A stretch of DNA of 64,000 nucleotides, taken from NCBI GenBank assembly GCA_003952965.2, contig CM025852.1, positions 7,562,432 to 7,626,431 of the forward strand. Direction: 5' to 3'. Positions within the stretch are counted from its first letter, which is position 1. Every line of letters starts with the position of its first letter. Positions 47,261 through 57,330 of this stretch are shown piece by piece. Below the pieces are notes generated by a model. It saw only the letters and a list, made by a program, of their open reading frames with translations, had not been told where the DNA came from and searched no databases. The stretch comes from Morella rubra. Taxonomy: Eukaryota > Streptophyta > Magnoliopsida > Fagales > Myricaceae. The position numbers were made by a program, and so were the translations under genes.

Positions 47261-47459
47261 TGTACGACACCCTAACAAAAATTTGGATAGATTTATGTAT
47301 TTTCACTACTTTGTCATTGCTTATCGATTATGTATTTTATTTACTTTAATGACGATTGCATATTGGTAGATATTTTATTATACTACGAGTATTGAATATC
47401 TTTCTATTTATATTATTTGTAAATTATTTTAAAAATTTTAATTAAATTAATTCAAATAT

Positions 47460-48010
47460 GTCGAAAACGGTTCGAACGGCAAGAAAAGTCATCCGAACGG
47501 TTATTGTACAATGATAACGTGCGTACGCATAACTATCCGTCCGAACCCTTCACGTTAAATTCGTCCATCCGCACGGTTATTTTCGCGTGCACACGGTTTT
47601 TTAATAAGAAATCGTTCACATAGTAATAAAACATGTTCCAACGTGTTCAACAGAAAAAGCGTTTGAATTGTGTTTGTAAGGGTTCAAACGATTTTTGAAG
47701 TTGACAAAAAATATTTCATAATGAAACAACGGTGCATACGTTTTTACATAAGCATCCGGACAGCTTTTATATTACCGTTCGGACGTTGTTATACAACCGT
47801 GCACACAGATATTCCATGACAAAATGCATTTCGTCACATAGGACCAACCGTTCGCATGAGCTGTGCGAACGTATGGAGAGTACATATGCACAGCTCATGC
47901 AAACGGATGGACTGTACTGGGCATGACAATTTTTAATTTTGTCAATATGGCACAAAACCGTTCGGACGGTATTGTAAATTGTCCGAACGGTTTCGAGTGA
48001 CAAAACATGA
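47460..48010. repeat. CACTA right subterminal repeat region
   Basis: Dense copies of CCGTTCGGACG, CCGTCCGAACC, CCGTGCACAC and related motifs in both orientations, mirroring the left side. Together with the inverted TTTTGTCACC phrases at 48073-48080 it defines the right arm of the CACTA element. Confidence 0.8.
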
Positions 48011-48202
48011 AAATCGTCATCTAAAACATTGGCTAACAGGCTTTAGGTGACAAAGCGGGTGACAACTCGGTTTTGTCACCCAAAACATTAGCTGACGAAA
48101 TTAGCACTTTGGGTGGCAGTGCGCAAGAAGCACTCCCGTCCATAGTTGCTATTGTTGTTGAGGTATCTAATTACTTAATTTTATGGCTGCAATAATTGTT
48201 AG

Positions 48203-48513
48203 TTTTTTTTTTCAATGAGGACTATTTTATTGAAAACAAGAAAGATTAGAGCTGAGAGCTTACAATAGAAATTGCCCTAAGGTCCAACCATCCTAGGGGG
48301 TCATCGCCCATAAGAGAGGACACAAGGTCCTGAAGGGGTGAGCGAAGGCTCATGGAAGCGAGCAAGCTCACGAAGAGTGCGCCAGAAGGAGCACGGAAAG
48401 CAGGCAAGCCTGCGATTAAATGGCCCAAAAGCCCATGAATATGGTAACAATCACTGCACAAGGCGGTGGTAGCTACCGTTGGAGGAAGGATGAATGTAGC
48501 ATCGATCCAGCTC
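48203..48513 (-). mobile_element. LINE-like retroposed 3' end with poly-A tail
   Basis: On the minus strand the sequence runs to AATAAAATAGTCCTCATTG followed by poly-A (poly-T at 48203-48212 on plus), the form of plant L1-type 3' ends. A minus-strand frame (MCSDCYHIHGLLGHLIAGLP...) spans the region but is not recognised. Sequence of the same character appears to resume after the solo LTR at 49789. No reverse transcriptase is seen, so it is a 5'-truncated insertion or another retroposed transcript. Confidence 0.45.
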
Positions 48514-48518
48514 CCTTG

Positions 48519-49788
48519 TGTTGGCTTTTGTGCACAATCGAGATTTTGATGATTTCAATAAATGGATCAAGTTTATAAAACGGACATCTTCAAAGACAAA
48601 GAATTTTTGATGAAAGAGCCAAAGACTTGAAGAAAGAAGATCAAGAAGATGCAAGGAGCTCAAAAGTGAAGTTTCAAGACCTTAGGGTATATAAACCTTG
48701 TAACTCTTAGTTTCACTTTTGACAAGGATTATGAATCACACTTGCATATCTTCCAAAACATGCAAAAACTGTTTTACCTTTTGTTTGAAAGATTAAAATG
48801 TTTTTAAAAAGGTTTTAAAACACCCCAATCAAACTCTAAACCTTTCTTATACTTATGGGAAGTAAGTCTTTAAAATTGGGTGTTTCAAAGAGGTCAAAAA
48901 CATGGTTTTAATTGAACCGGATCATGTGCTTAAGTTGAGGAGGTCGACGGCTGGTGAAGCGGTCGACCGGTCTTCGACCGCTTGGTATAGTGATCGATCG
49001 GTTGATTTGAAATAGATCCGTTGAGCTTCTGACAATATGACCGTTGAGTAATGGTAACTTGAAGCGGTTGACCGGTTCATGTAGCAGTCGGCCGGTTCAA
49101 ACGACCCAACGGCTATAAACGGCTAGTTTTCATATGTGGCCTATAAATACACCTTCATAACGTCCAAAATAAACACACAACGACCACATATCATTTCTAC
49201 TACTTAAGAAATATTCCAAACCTTCATATTCTTTTCTCATATCATTCACACAAAACACACTTTCATATCCTTGTCTTTGTGTGAATCAAGAGATAGAGCT
49301 TTCCATTTCATATCCACTCTTTGAGAGAGTTTATTCTTGTAATCTTCCTATCCAAAAGAAGTGATTCCTTTAGTGAGGTTGTTCACTAAAGAAGAAGCTT
49401 AGATAGGGTATATCTCAAGCTTGGTTGGGTTATGAGTGGTGAGCCCGAAAAATCACTTGGGGTTTGAGTGTTGAGCCCGAGAAAGCACTTGTAAGGTTCT
49501 CTAGCACCTGGAAGCTAGAATGTACACTATTTGGAAGATAGTGGAAAACCTCAAGGCTTGGTAAAGGAGCTTGAGGGGTGGATGTAAGTGGGTTTGCCGA
49601 ACCACCTAAAAATCACGTGTTTGCTTCTCTATCCCTACTCTTTATATTTAGCATTTATTCTATTATCGCATTTATATACTTGTACTAAATTACTTTACTT
49701 TGCAAACACGATTTTGGGGGTTAAAAGCAAAAAAGTTTAGAAACCCAATTCACCCCCCTCTTGGGTTGCCTTAGTCCTTGGACTCACA
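48519..49788 (+). mobile_element. Solo copia-type LTR, same family as 40597-41850
   Basis: Starts TGTTGGCTTTTGTGCACAAT and ends CTTGGACTCACA, 1,270 bp. Flanking 5-mers are CCTTG (48514-48518) and ACTTG (49789-49793), four of five matching. U3 has repeated GCGGTCGACCGGT-type palindromic motifs, better preserved than in the other copy, and a CTATAAATA box at 49141. No internal region remains. Confidence 0.9.
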
Positions 49789-50064
49789 ACTTGAACAACC
49801 TTGAAATCAAACTCCAATTGTAAATATAGAAAATAAACACACAGAAAATTCTTAAAAGACCCACGATGGATGGAAAGCGAACCATGCATGTACAGGGGCG
49901 CTTGGGACAACGTGTGTGTCAGCGTGTGCGGCAGTGTGCCAGCGAATCCTGACGACTGGAGTGGTTTGCTAGTAGATTGACAGGAAAGAGTCCTATGGAG
50001 ATGCTCGTTGCTACCAAAAAGCATCTAAAATGGGGGAAACAAAAACACAAAAAAAAAAAGACAA

Positions 50065-50305
50065 GGGTTAATTACAAATTCCCCCTCCCCCCCCGGAGCT
50101 ATACCATTAATCCCAAAAAATCCCTGAACTCTAACTCATTGCAACCCCCATAATCTACGGGAACTGTTACGAATCTATTTTGAACCCAAATTTACTATTA
50201 TCATTGATTGTTTTTCGTCACACATGAGCCCACCCTTCATGAATATTCGAAACTGCCTCCATTGAATTCGAAGAAAATAAAAGTCCAAGCCGATGCATTT
50301 TGAAA
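50065..50305 (+). repeat. Left TIR of the GRAS Pack-MULE
   Basis: Inverted partner of 51255-51500; shared text includes TCCCTGAACTCTAACTC versus the right-hand CCTTAAACTCTAACTC on the opposite strand, and GAAGAAAATAAAAG. Confidence 0.9.
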
Positions 50306-50339
50306 CAAAACTTTGTTTGAAACACTACCCTTATTTCAT

Positions 50340-51185
50340 ATTTTACTGTTTTCGCTGTCTCATCATCAACATGTGCAAGAAATTGAAACCATCGATGAGA
50401 AGCCACCGGTTTTTTGTCCCCAAGTGATAATAAACCAAAATCAAACTCAGTACGCTCAAAACCCTGCTTTGTTTATGCCTTTGTCGTATGCCTAGTTGCA
50501 ATAGCATCACCGTCTCTCTCTACCGCAGGCGCAAAGGCTCAATTCTAGGTCTCTTGAGCCAAATTATCTTGTCCAAAAGATGCATTTTTCGGATTCAAGG
50601 CAAGAGCTATTTCTTCGGCGGCAACAACAGTAGCAAAGTCAGATGGTGGCAGCGGCGAAGCAGAAGATGGTCAGCAATGATTTGGCGAGCCAGCAATAAC
50701 AACAGCTTCTTCAGGAGGTGATAGTTGAGTAGTTATTCAAGGCGATAGAGCTGATCAAAACCGGTAACTCGGTACTCGCACAAGGGATATTGGTGCGACT
50801 CAATCACCAGCTCTCTCTAAATTGTAAGCCTCTCTGAAGGGTAGCTTTCTATTTCAAAGAGGCATTGCAATTGCTGCTCCACATGAATACCACTGGTAAT
50901 TCGTTGCCTTTGTCACCACCACCTATCAATCTCATCTTCAAGATTGGTGCTTACAAATGGTTCTCCGAGGTTTCCCTGGTGCTTCAGTTTGCCAATTTTT
51001 CTTGTAACCAAACTTTTCTTAAGGCCTTGGAAGGTTGTGATAGAATTCACGTTATAGATTTTGATATTAGGTTCGGTGGGCAATGTGCTTCTTTTATGAA
51101 AGAGCTTTGCCTTGAGGAATGGTGGTGCTCTGGCTCTCAAAATCACTGCATTTGCATCTCAAACTTTGTCTGCACAATTCTACAA
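50340..51185 (+). pseudogene. Captured fragment of a GRAS transcription factor (SCL6/HAM subfamily)
   Basis: Following the frame across breaks gives EKPPVFCPQVIINQNQTQYA, QNPALFMPLSYA, QAQRLNSRSLEPNYLVQKMH, LFLRRQQQ, LFKAIELIKTGNSVLAQGIL, VRLNHQLSLN, FYFKEALQLLLHMNTTGNSL, IFKIGAYKWFSEVSLVLQFA, NFSCNQTFLKALEGCDRIHV and IDFDIRFGGQCASFMKELCL. This is the HAM/SCL6 (LOST MERISTEMS) arrangement: Gln-rich variable region, LHR I, then the VHIID motif (here IHVIDFDI). The rest of the GRAS domain (LHR II, PFYRE, SAW) is absent. Several stops replace Gln codons (TAG and TAA). The family acts in shoot meristem maintenance in the nucleus and is targeted by miR171. Confidence 0.88.
50786..50806 (+). promoter_or_regulatory. 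miR171 target-like site within the captured GRAS fragment
   Basis: The site reads GATATTGG, TGCGA, CTCAATCA; the canonical miR171 site in SCL6-type genes is GATATTGG, CGCGG, CTCAATCA. Nineteen of 21 bases agree. Against miR171 (UGAUUGAGCCGCGCCAAUAUC, split here as UGAUUGAGCC and GCGCCAAUAUC) the changes give one G:U pair at miRNA position 13 and one mismatch at position 9, next to the cleavage position. It encodes part of GILVRLNHQLS. If the Pack-MULE is transcribed, the site may still be bound, possibly with weakened slicing. Confidence 0.8.
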
Positions 51186-51254
51186 AACACACTACATGGT
51201 TAATTGACATAAATGATTGAGTATAGATTATCACTCTAAGCCAATTCGCAAACA

Positions 51255-51500
51255 AAACGTATTGGCATGGGTCTTTTATTTTCTTCAAATTCAATGAGGT
51301 CAATTTCGTATATTCATGAAGGGTGGGCTCATGCATTTCTCATGTGTAATGGAAAACAAACAGCGATAATGGTAAATCTAGGTTCAAAACAAATTTGTAA
51401 CAATTCTTGTAGATTATGGGGACGAGTTGCAACGAGTTAGAGTTTAAGGGGATTTTTGAGATTAGTGGTATAGTTCGTGGGGGAAATTTGTAATTAATCC
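51255..51500 (-). repeat. Right TIR of the GRAS Pack-MULE
   Basis: Inverted partner of 50065-50305; ends at 51500 next to the near-perfect 9-bp target duplication AAAAGATAA. Confidence 0.9.
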
Positions 51501-51509
51501 AAAAGATAA

Positions 51510-52410
51510 ATAAAACACTCAAACAATTGGTAGCTACACGACCTAATTGGTCGGAATCCAGTCAAGGGGAAGAGGTGGACAGGGGGAGGCGAAGCTCCCC
51601 CGACCACCCATTGGAGGGCAAGGGGTGGGGGTTGTGTAGGTGGTTTGTTGGAGAAGTCTAGAGAGAGGGAGGAGCCTCTCTCTCTCTAAACGTGGGAGTG
51701 TGTGTGTGTGTTATAATAATTGTCAGTTCATCACGTGTTTATCTATACTGGTTGGATTTCGACCGGTCTATCTTTTTATTGGCTGTGTTACCGATAGGCT
51801 TGACTTTCTGTGGGTATTCATCAGGAAATTGTGGAATTCAGTTGGAGTTTTGCTGGTTTCCCTTTGAGCAGCTCACGAGATAATCAAGCTTATAGTTCCT
51901 CATGGCCATTCATCAATTACGGAATTTACTACATGTTTTTTATAAGCTACGAGATTTATTACTTTCTTACTGAATTAAGTGTTGTCAAAGCTATAGAATA
52001 CTTTTCCAAGTGGTTAATTTGTAGCTTTTTCTATGCACAATTGTTTGAAAATAATGTATTGTAAATTCCAATCTTTGTACTCCCAATATTATTTTCTAAT
52101 GGCTCGGTACCTAGATTATTGTTTAATTTGCTTTTGGAATGTTAGTGGTTGAGTAAATGGAACACCCCTTTGTCATTCCAAAATTTTAGAATGCAATCCA
52201 TTTTTCTGTGAAAGGTTTTCTATCCTCATTATATATCTAATTAATGTTGTTGAGTTGTTAATTATTGTATAACCTTAACTCATCTTTTCTTTATATTGTG
52301 ATCTTTATCCTATCTTCCTTGATTCAACCCCCACAGAGCGTTCTTCATTATTTCTATAGATTTATGTCAGTGTCCTTTAAAGAAAGGTAAATAGTTTTTT
52401 GTCAATATCT
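51510..52410. other. Unassigned DNA between the Pack-MULE and the copia element
   Basis: Contains a (GT)n run at about 51700-51713 and a CT-rich tract. Short frames at 51640-52064 overlap in different frames and are not recognised. The first 150 bp could be the continuation of the LINE-like sequence. Confidence 0.4.
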
Positions 52411-52766
52411 TGTAAAAAAAGGAAAAAATTGAAGAATGCATAAATTTCACCTCACCAAATAGTGAGCGGTTGTTTTTTTATTTATGGAATAAAATCAATC
52501 TTTTTATAGCAGAATAAAAAGCTATTGGTTACATAATAAAGGCTATTAATTACAGAATAAAATCAAGATATTCGGATGTGTTGTTTCTGAAATAATGTCG
52601 TTGAAGTTACAAAGATAAGCCCAACGTCTTCAAATTCAAATGCCCCTTGACTTTTGCCAGATTTGAGATAATGTTGATGAAGTTTCCAAAGATACGCAAA
52701 TTGTTATCTACCACCCTCTTCAAATTCAAATCCCCTTGACTATTTGAAATAGTTTTTGTTTTAATA
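52411..52766 (-). repeat. 3' LTR of the copia element
   Basis: On plus it begins TGTAAAAAAAGGAAAAAATT and shares AATAAAATCAATCT, ATAATAAAGGCTATTAATTA, AGATAAGCCCAAC and CTTCAAATTCAAAT with 61710-62075. On the minus strand it follows a GTGGGAGGG polypurine tract. Length about 356 bp. Confidence 0.85.
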
Positions 52767-53012
52767 CCCTCCCACAAATTGAGCATGGTAGACATGCACA
52801 ATTTGTCTTGCAAGGATTCCAAAGCAGGCTGAGATTGAGACTTGGTAAACACATCGGCAATTTGAGAGTTATGGAAATGTGTTTGGTAACAAGCAGCCCA
52901 AGAGAAACACGTTTACAAACGTAATGATAATTGATCTCAATATGCTTACTCTGAGCATGGAAAATAAGATTTATTGTCATAAACAAGGAGCTAATATTAT
53001 TACAAGGAAAAA
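52767..53012 (-). pseudogene. Copia RNase H C-terminal fragment
   Basis: Minus-strand frames give CNNISSLFMTINLIFHAQSK, HIEINYHYVCKRVSLGLLVT, KH, then after a frame break DVFTKSQSQPALESLQDKLC and MSTMLNLWEGI. This is the copia RNase H end: CDN...NPVFHxRTKHIEIDYHFVRE...LADVFTK...LxxLRDKL. Coding stops abruptly at 53013, where unrelated repeat sequence begins. Confidence 0.9.
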
Positions 53013-53208
53013 TTACCAAAACAGTCCCTGTGGTTTCACTTTGTTACAAATTGATCCATGTGGTTTAACTTCAACAATTTAATCCCTGTGGTCTCCAAGA
53101 CAATGCAAGGGGGTTCCCTCCATCCACACATTTTTTAATAGCCTAACGGAATTGGCTGACATGTCATTTTGTAGACACTTGGATAGAGCTGAGGTAGTAA
53201 TTTTTCAC
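53013..53208 (+). other. Transposon terminus-like sequence inserted in copia RNase H
   Basis: Starts AAAAATTACCAAAACAGTCC and continues with 'ctgtggtttcactttgttac', 'atccatgtggtttaac' and 'atccctgtggtctccaaga', the repetitive 'fixed phrase' style of plant MULE termini such as 12208-12427. The inverted partner was not found to the right of the hAT element, so only one end is seen. Confidence 0.45.
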
Positions 53209-53449
53209 ATGTGGACTGGGGGTGCACAGAACCGGACCACAAAACTGGACCGGTCCGGACTGGTTTTGTGGTCTTCAAAGTAAAAATCCGGTCCGGTCCG
53301 GACCGGATTTGAAAACTGGATTAATCCTCTCCGGTTTGGCCCAGACATTTTTAATATCCGATCTGGATAGGACCGAACCGGACCGAATTAATAATATATA
53401 ATTTTTTTTTAAAAATTTTTTTAATACAAACTTTAAAATTAAAAAAAAA

Positions 53450-54885
53450 ATGCATAAGTCAAAACACACAGTTTTGACGCCCTCTTCCCTTCGAAATCAC
53501 GCCATCTTCATTCTTCAGAATCTTTACTCAGTCTTCCATCCCCCTTTCACGCGAATCACGCCCTCACACCTTGCCCCTTCGAATCAACTCTCGAGCGGTC
53601 GAGCCACCCCACTCCGGCACTCCCCAGCAACCAGCGCAGCCACGTCCACACCCACTCCGGCACTCCCCAAAGCCCCACTCCATAGCAACGCCCAGCCACC
53701 CCCAGTGCGCAATGCCTCCCAAAGCCCCACTTCGCAGCACCAGCCGACAGCCACAACGCCACTCCACAGTGCCCATCCACAGCAGTGCGTGACCTCGACT
53801 CCCCGAGTGCTCAGCGCCACTCTTCCCCCACCAGCGCCGTTCTCAGTTTTCTTCTCCTTTTTGGTGAGAATTTGTTTGATGGCTCATGCAATAAGCTATA
53901 GATCCTTGGCCTTTGCTTCGGTTAAGTGCAATGGAGAGGGTTTTGTATCTTGTTTGGCTGCTAGTTGGATTTTATCTTATAGTTATTCAAAATTAGTTTC
54001 AGATTTGCTTAGATTGTGGTGTAATCGTGTACGACAGTTATTTGTAAAATCAAGCTCCTTCTATTTATGCTCATAGACTTGTAAGCAGGGGATTTGTAAA
54101 ATGAGTCATGGCTATGTTAAATGTTAATGATCATTGTACTATTGTAGTGTCCAAGCATGCTGCAAATTGCAATGGGGAGGTGAGGCCATGAGGGCTTTAG
54201 TTTGGAAGTGAAGGAAAGCTTTGTATATCTAGATAATTCAAAACCCAACCCTTTGTATATCTTCGAGACATGAGGAAGTGAGGCCGTGAGGGCTTTAGTT
54301 TGGCAGTGAAGGAAAGCTTTTGGCCACTGATTTTAGTTCTTGAAGTGTTTTTATCAAATCTTCAATTTGACAAGCTTTTCTGCTTATGGATTCTTTACCA
54401 CCTAACATGAGTAAAAACAAAGGAAAACTAACGAGTATCCCATTCCATTCCCATGAGTGAGTTAGATGGTGTTATGTTCGATCATGAATTGAATTTTTGT
54501 ACGAGTCCATTGAATATTTCCTTAACTCTTTAAGTTCCCATCAAGTGAGTAGAAGTTGTTTATAGTTTTGGCAATATGAACTTTGGAGGGAAAAATATAC
54601 ATTGACAATTACAGGTCACTTATACAAGTTTTATATACACTATCAATTATAGAAACATTGTAATTAGAACCTGGTAAAAGTTTTTGTCTTGATTGTTCAA
54701 ATAGAATCCACAGTCAAGCCGAACCATTTTAAGCAATAAGCACATACTGTTATGGTTCTTAACCCTTAATTTTTTTTTTTCATGTCTTGTCTTCTTGTTT
54801 AGTTTTTTGAATATGATATAATGGTTTTTTTTTCACTTCAATATTTTATTGGCAGAGAGAGTTTCTCACAAAGCCTTGTATCACT
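53450..54885 (+). other. hAT 5' region with a GC-rich proline-coding tract
   Basis: A plus-strand open frame of 208 codons (53450-54076) covers a GC-rich stretch (53560-53850) with repeated CACTCCGGCACTCCCCA and similar; its product is Pro-, Ser- and Thr-rich and low in complexity, and all six frames are open there. It is most likely untranslated leader of the hAT transposase gene, with an intron-like AT-rich part at about 54080-54850. Confidence 0.5.
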
Positions 54886-57189
54886 ATGTCTCGTTCTCGT
54901 AATCGTTCGGAACGTACTGTTGATGCTAGGGGATTGAATTTAGAGGATGTGGATATGATGGTTGAGGAGGAAGATGTTTCAGAAATTTCCGCACCAAGTT
55001 TGAACCACCTAAACCAAAAAGAAAGAATCAATCTAAAGTTTGGACTTCCTTTACAAAGAAGTATGTTGGTGACCCACCACGCCCAGGGCATTTTGCAACT
55101 ATTGTGATGCTGATTATGCTATGGATGGAAATAGGAATGGAACGAAGAATTTGTTGGACCATCTTAGTAAATGTAAGAAAAACCCCAATCAGCTTCCTTC
55201 AAAACCAGACAAGAGGCAAAAAACTTTAGCATATGAGAAAGGAGTTGAGGGTGATGAGAACCCTAGTAATTTGGTGATGGCCAAAAAATTTGACCATAAT
55301 CATGCTATAGCTCTTCGTCAAGCTTTGGCAGAGTTTCTTATTGTTGATGAGCTCCCTTTCAGGATTGTGGAGTCTCCCCAATTTAGAAAGTTTGTACGGA
55401 TGCTAGAGCCTAGATTTCAAGTCCCATCTCGCATGACCATTGCTAGGACTTGTATGGACATTTTTAAGGATCAAAAAGCATGGTTGAAGTGTATGATAGG
55501 GCTTGTGATAGTAGAGTTTGTCTCACCATTGATGCTTGGATTTTGATTCAGAATTTGAGCTATATGGTTGTCACTGCCCATTGGATTGACAGGGAGTGGA
55601 AATTGCAAAAAAGGGTGATTAGCTTTTGTTTGATTGATAATCACAAGGGAGACACAATTGGGGAGCAAGTGGAGGAGTGTTTACATGATTGGGGAATTGA
55701 CAGGATTATGACCATCACAGTTTATAACGCGTCTTCAAATGATACAGCTATTGGTTACTTGAAGAGGCATCTACGAAGTAATGTGTTGAATGGTCTTTAC
55801 ATTCACATGAGATGTGCGGCGCATATTATGAATCTTGTAGTTGGTGATGGGTTGAAGATAAATGATGATGCAATTACAAGGGTTCGTGATGCAATTAGGT
55901 ATGTATTATTTTTTTTCATTTCTTAATACTATGCATAATTCGTTTATTAAAAATTCGTTATTTCTTACAGTTTTTTTTGTGAAATGCAATTAGGTATGTG
56001 CGGTCTTCTCCTGCAAGGCTTATCAAGTTTAATCAATGTGTTGAGAAGGAAAGGATTGAATGTTCTAAGAGTTTGTGCCTTGATGTATCAACCCGTTGGA
56101 ACTCTACTTATTTGATGTTGGATGTTGCTGAGAAGTATGAGTTTGCTTTTGATAGAATGGAAAGTGATGATGTTGATTATCTTCCGCATTTTACTGAAGG
56201 TGAGTGTGGGAAGAGGAACTTGGGACCTCCAACAAAAGAGGACTGGACAAAAATAAGGGTATTTTGCAAGTTTCTTGAACTCTTTTATGATGCTACAGTG
56301 CAATGTTCTGGTTCTTTATATGTTACTTCGAATTCCTACTTCCATGGACTCTATAGGGTGCATTCTCATTTGTGTCGTTATTCACAAAGTACGGACAAAA
56401 GATTGAAAGACATGGCTGATATTATGATGGTTAAGTACCAAAAATATTGGGGGAGGAATGAAAGGTTAAATTTGTTGATATTTATTGCAAATGTGATTGA
56501 TCCACGGTCTAAGTTACAAGTAATGGGACAAATGGTGAGGTTGATGTATGGTGGAATAGAGGGAGAGAAGTTGGTGGCCAGTATAAGTGATTTGTTTCGT
56601 GCATTATTTGATGAATATGCGTTAAGGTTACCTCAGGCTCAGGTGCATTCATCTACTAGTAGTGTGCCTCCTCCTCCTCCAGTGGTTGTGGGTTATGGCA
56701 ACAAGCTAACTTTATTTGAGGTTTATTGGAGCACGGCTGTGTCGTTTGGAACATATTCATCAAGTCCCAGTGCAAACTTAGAAATTGATCGGTATTTGGC
56801 TGATCCACTTGTTGCTCCAGGAAGAATTTTGACGTATTGAAATAGTGGAAGGATAATGATTTACGATATCCCGTCATTGCTAAGATTGCACGGGATGTAT
56901 TGGCTATCCTATCTCCACTGTGTCTTCAGAGTCCGCTTTTAGTACGAGGGGATGTGTACTTGATCCATTCCGAAGTTCATTAGCTCCAATGACTGTGGAG
57001 GCCCTCGTTTGCACCCAAGATTGGTTGAGGCGTGTGGATGAAAAGGAACCAATTAATATCAAAGACATTTTAGATTGTATCGAGAGTTATGACATGCATT
57101 CCGGTAAAATAAATTGTGTTTGTAATTTTAATTCTCTTTTTATTTTCTCTGTGCTTTACTTATATTTATTTGTTTTTAACATTTATTGA
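54886..57189 (+). pseudogene. hAT transposase with BED finger and dimerisation domain, broken
   Basis: It begins MSRSRNRSERTVDARGLNLE; after a frame break the BED zinc finger reads CNYCDADYAMDGNRNGTKNL, LDHLSKC. Then RQALAEFLIVDELPFRIVES, FVRMLEPRFQVPSRMTIART, and after another frame break RVCLTIDAWILIQNLSYMVV, TAHWIDREWKLQKRV, HMRCAAHIMNLVV. A short GT-AG intron lies near 55899-55993, followed by SKSLCLDVSTRWNSTYLMLD. The C-terminal dimerisation region is split by stops (LEIDRYLADPLV, then in another frame RYPVIAKIARDVLAI, then SSESAFSTRG and DPFRSSLAPMTVEALVC). Ac-like hAT transposases cut and paste DNA in the nucleus; at least three breaks make this copy inactive. Confidence 0.93.
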
Positions 57190-57330
57190 CATTTAAACTT
57201 GCAGAAATGGCAAGCAATAGCACAACAGCAAACGAACTTGAAAAAAGGGACGGCTAGTTCAACAAAAAGCAAACACAAGCATGAAGATCAATATCATGCC
57301 ATTAAATTTACTAATTTGTTATCTTAGGAA

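Larger units (their letters stand above)
33976..48121 (+). mobile_element. Large CACTA (En/Spm) transposon, about 14.1 kb, with nested solo LTR
   Basis: Left end is CACTACAAGAAATATAGCTT at 33976. Internal genes read left to right: a coiled-coil ORF, a PF20167-like ORF, a TNP2-type transposase with DUF4218 and DUF4216-like parts, and a Transposase_24 gene. Subterminal regions at both sides are rich in repeats such as CCGTCCGGACGG and CCGTTCGGACGG. The inner flank of both ends shares the phrases TTTAGGTGACAAA and TTTTGTCACC in inverted order, which places the right end near 48121 (GGGTGGCAGTG, inverse CACTGCCACCC). The right terminus is a poor match to CACTACAAG and no 3-bp target duplication was confirmed, so the exact right end is uncertain. 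Confidence 0.82.
50065..51500. mobile_element. Pack-MULE carrying a GRAS (SCL6/HAM-like) gene fragment
   Basis: Left end GGGTTAATTACAAATTCCCC is matched in inverted form by the right end (...GGGGGAAATTTGTAATTAATCC). TIRs are about 240 bp (50065-50305 and 51255-51500), sharing CACATGAGCCCACCCTTCAT in their inner part against the inverted right copy. Flanking 9-mers AAAAGACAA (50056-50064) and AAAAGATAA (51501-51509) match at 8 of 9. Size is 1,436 bp. The interior is a fragment of a host GRAS transcription factor gene in plus orientation, with no transposase. Confidence 0.9.

Noticed and set aside
49737..50024. 95-codon minus-strand frame as a gene
   Set aside because: It begins inside the solo LTR end and runs into the retroposed region; no family resemblance.
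53556..53820. Several open frames on both strands (about 70-80 codons each)
   Set aside because: All arise from one GC-rich low-complexity tract in which stop codons are rare in every frame; no conserved domain is seen.
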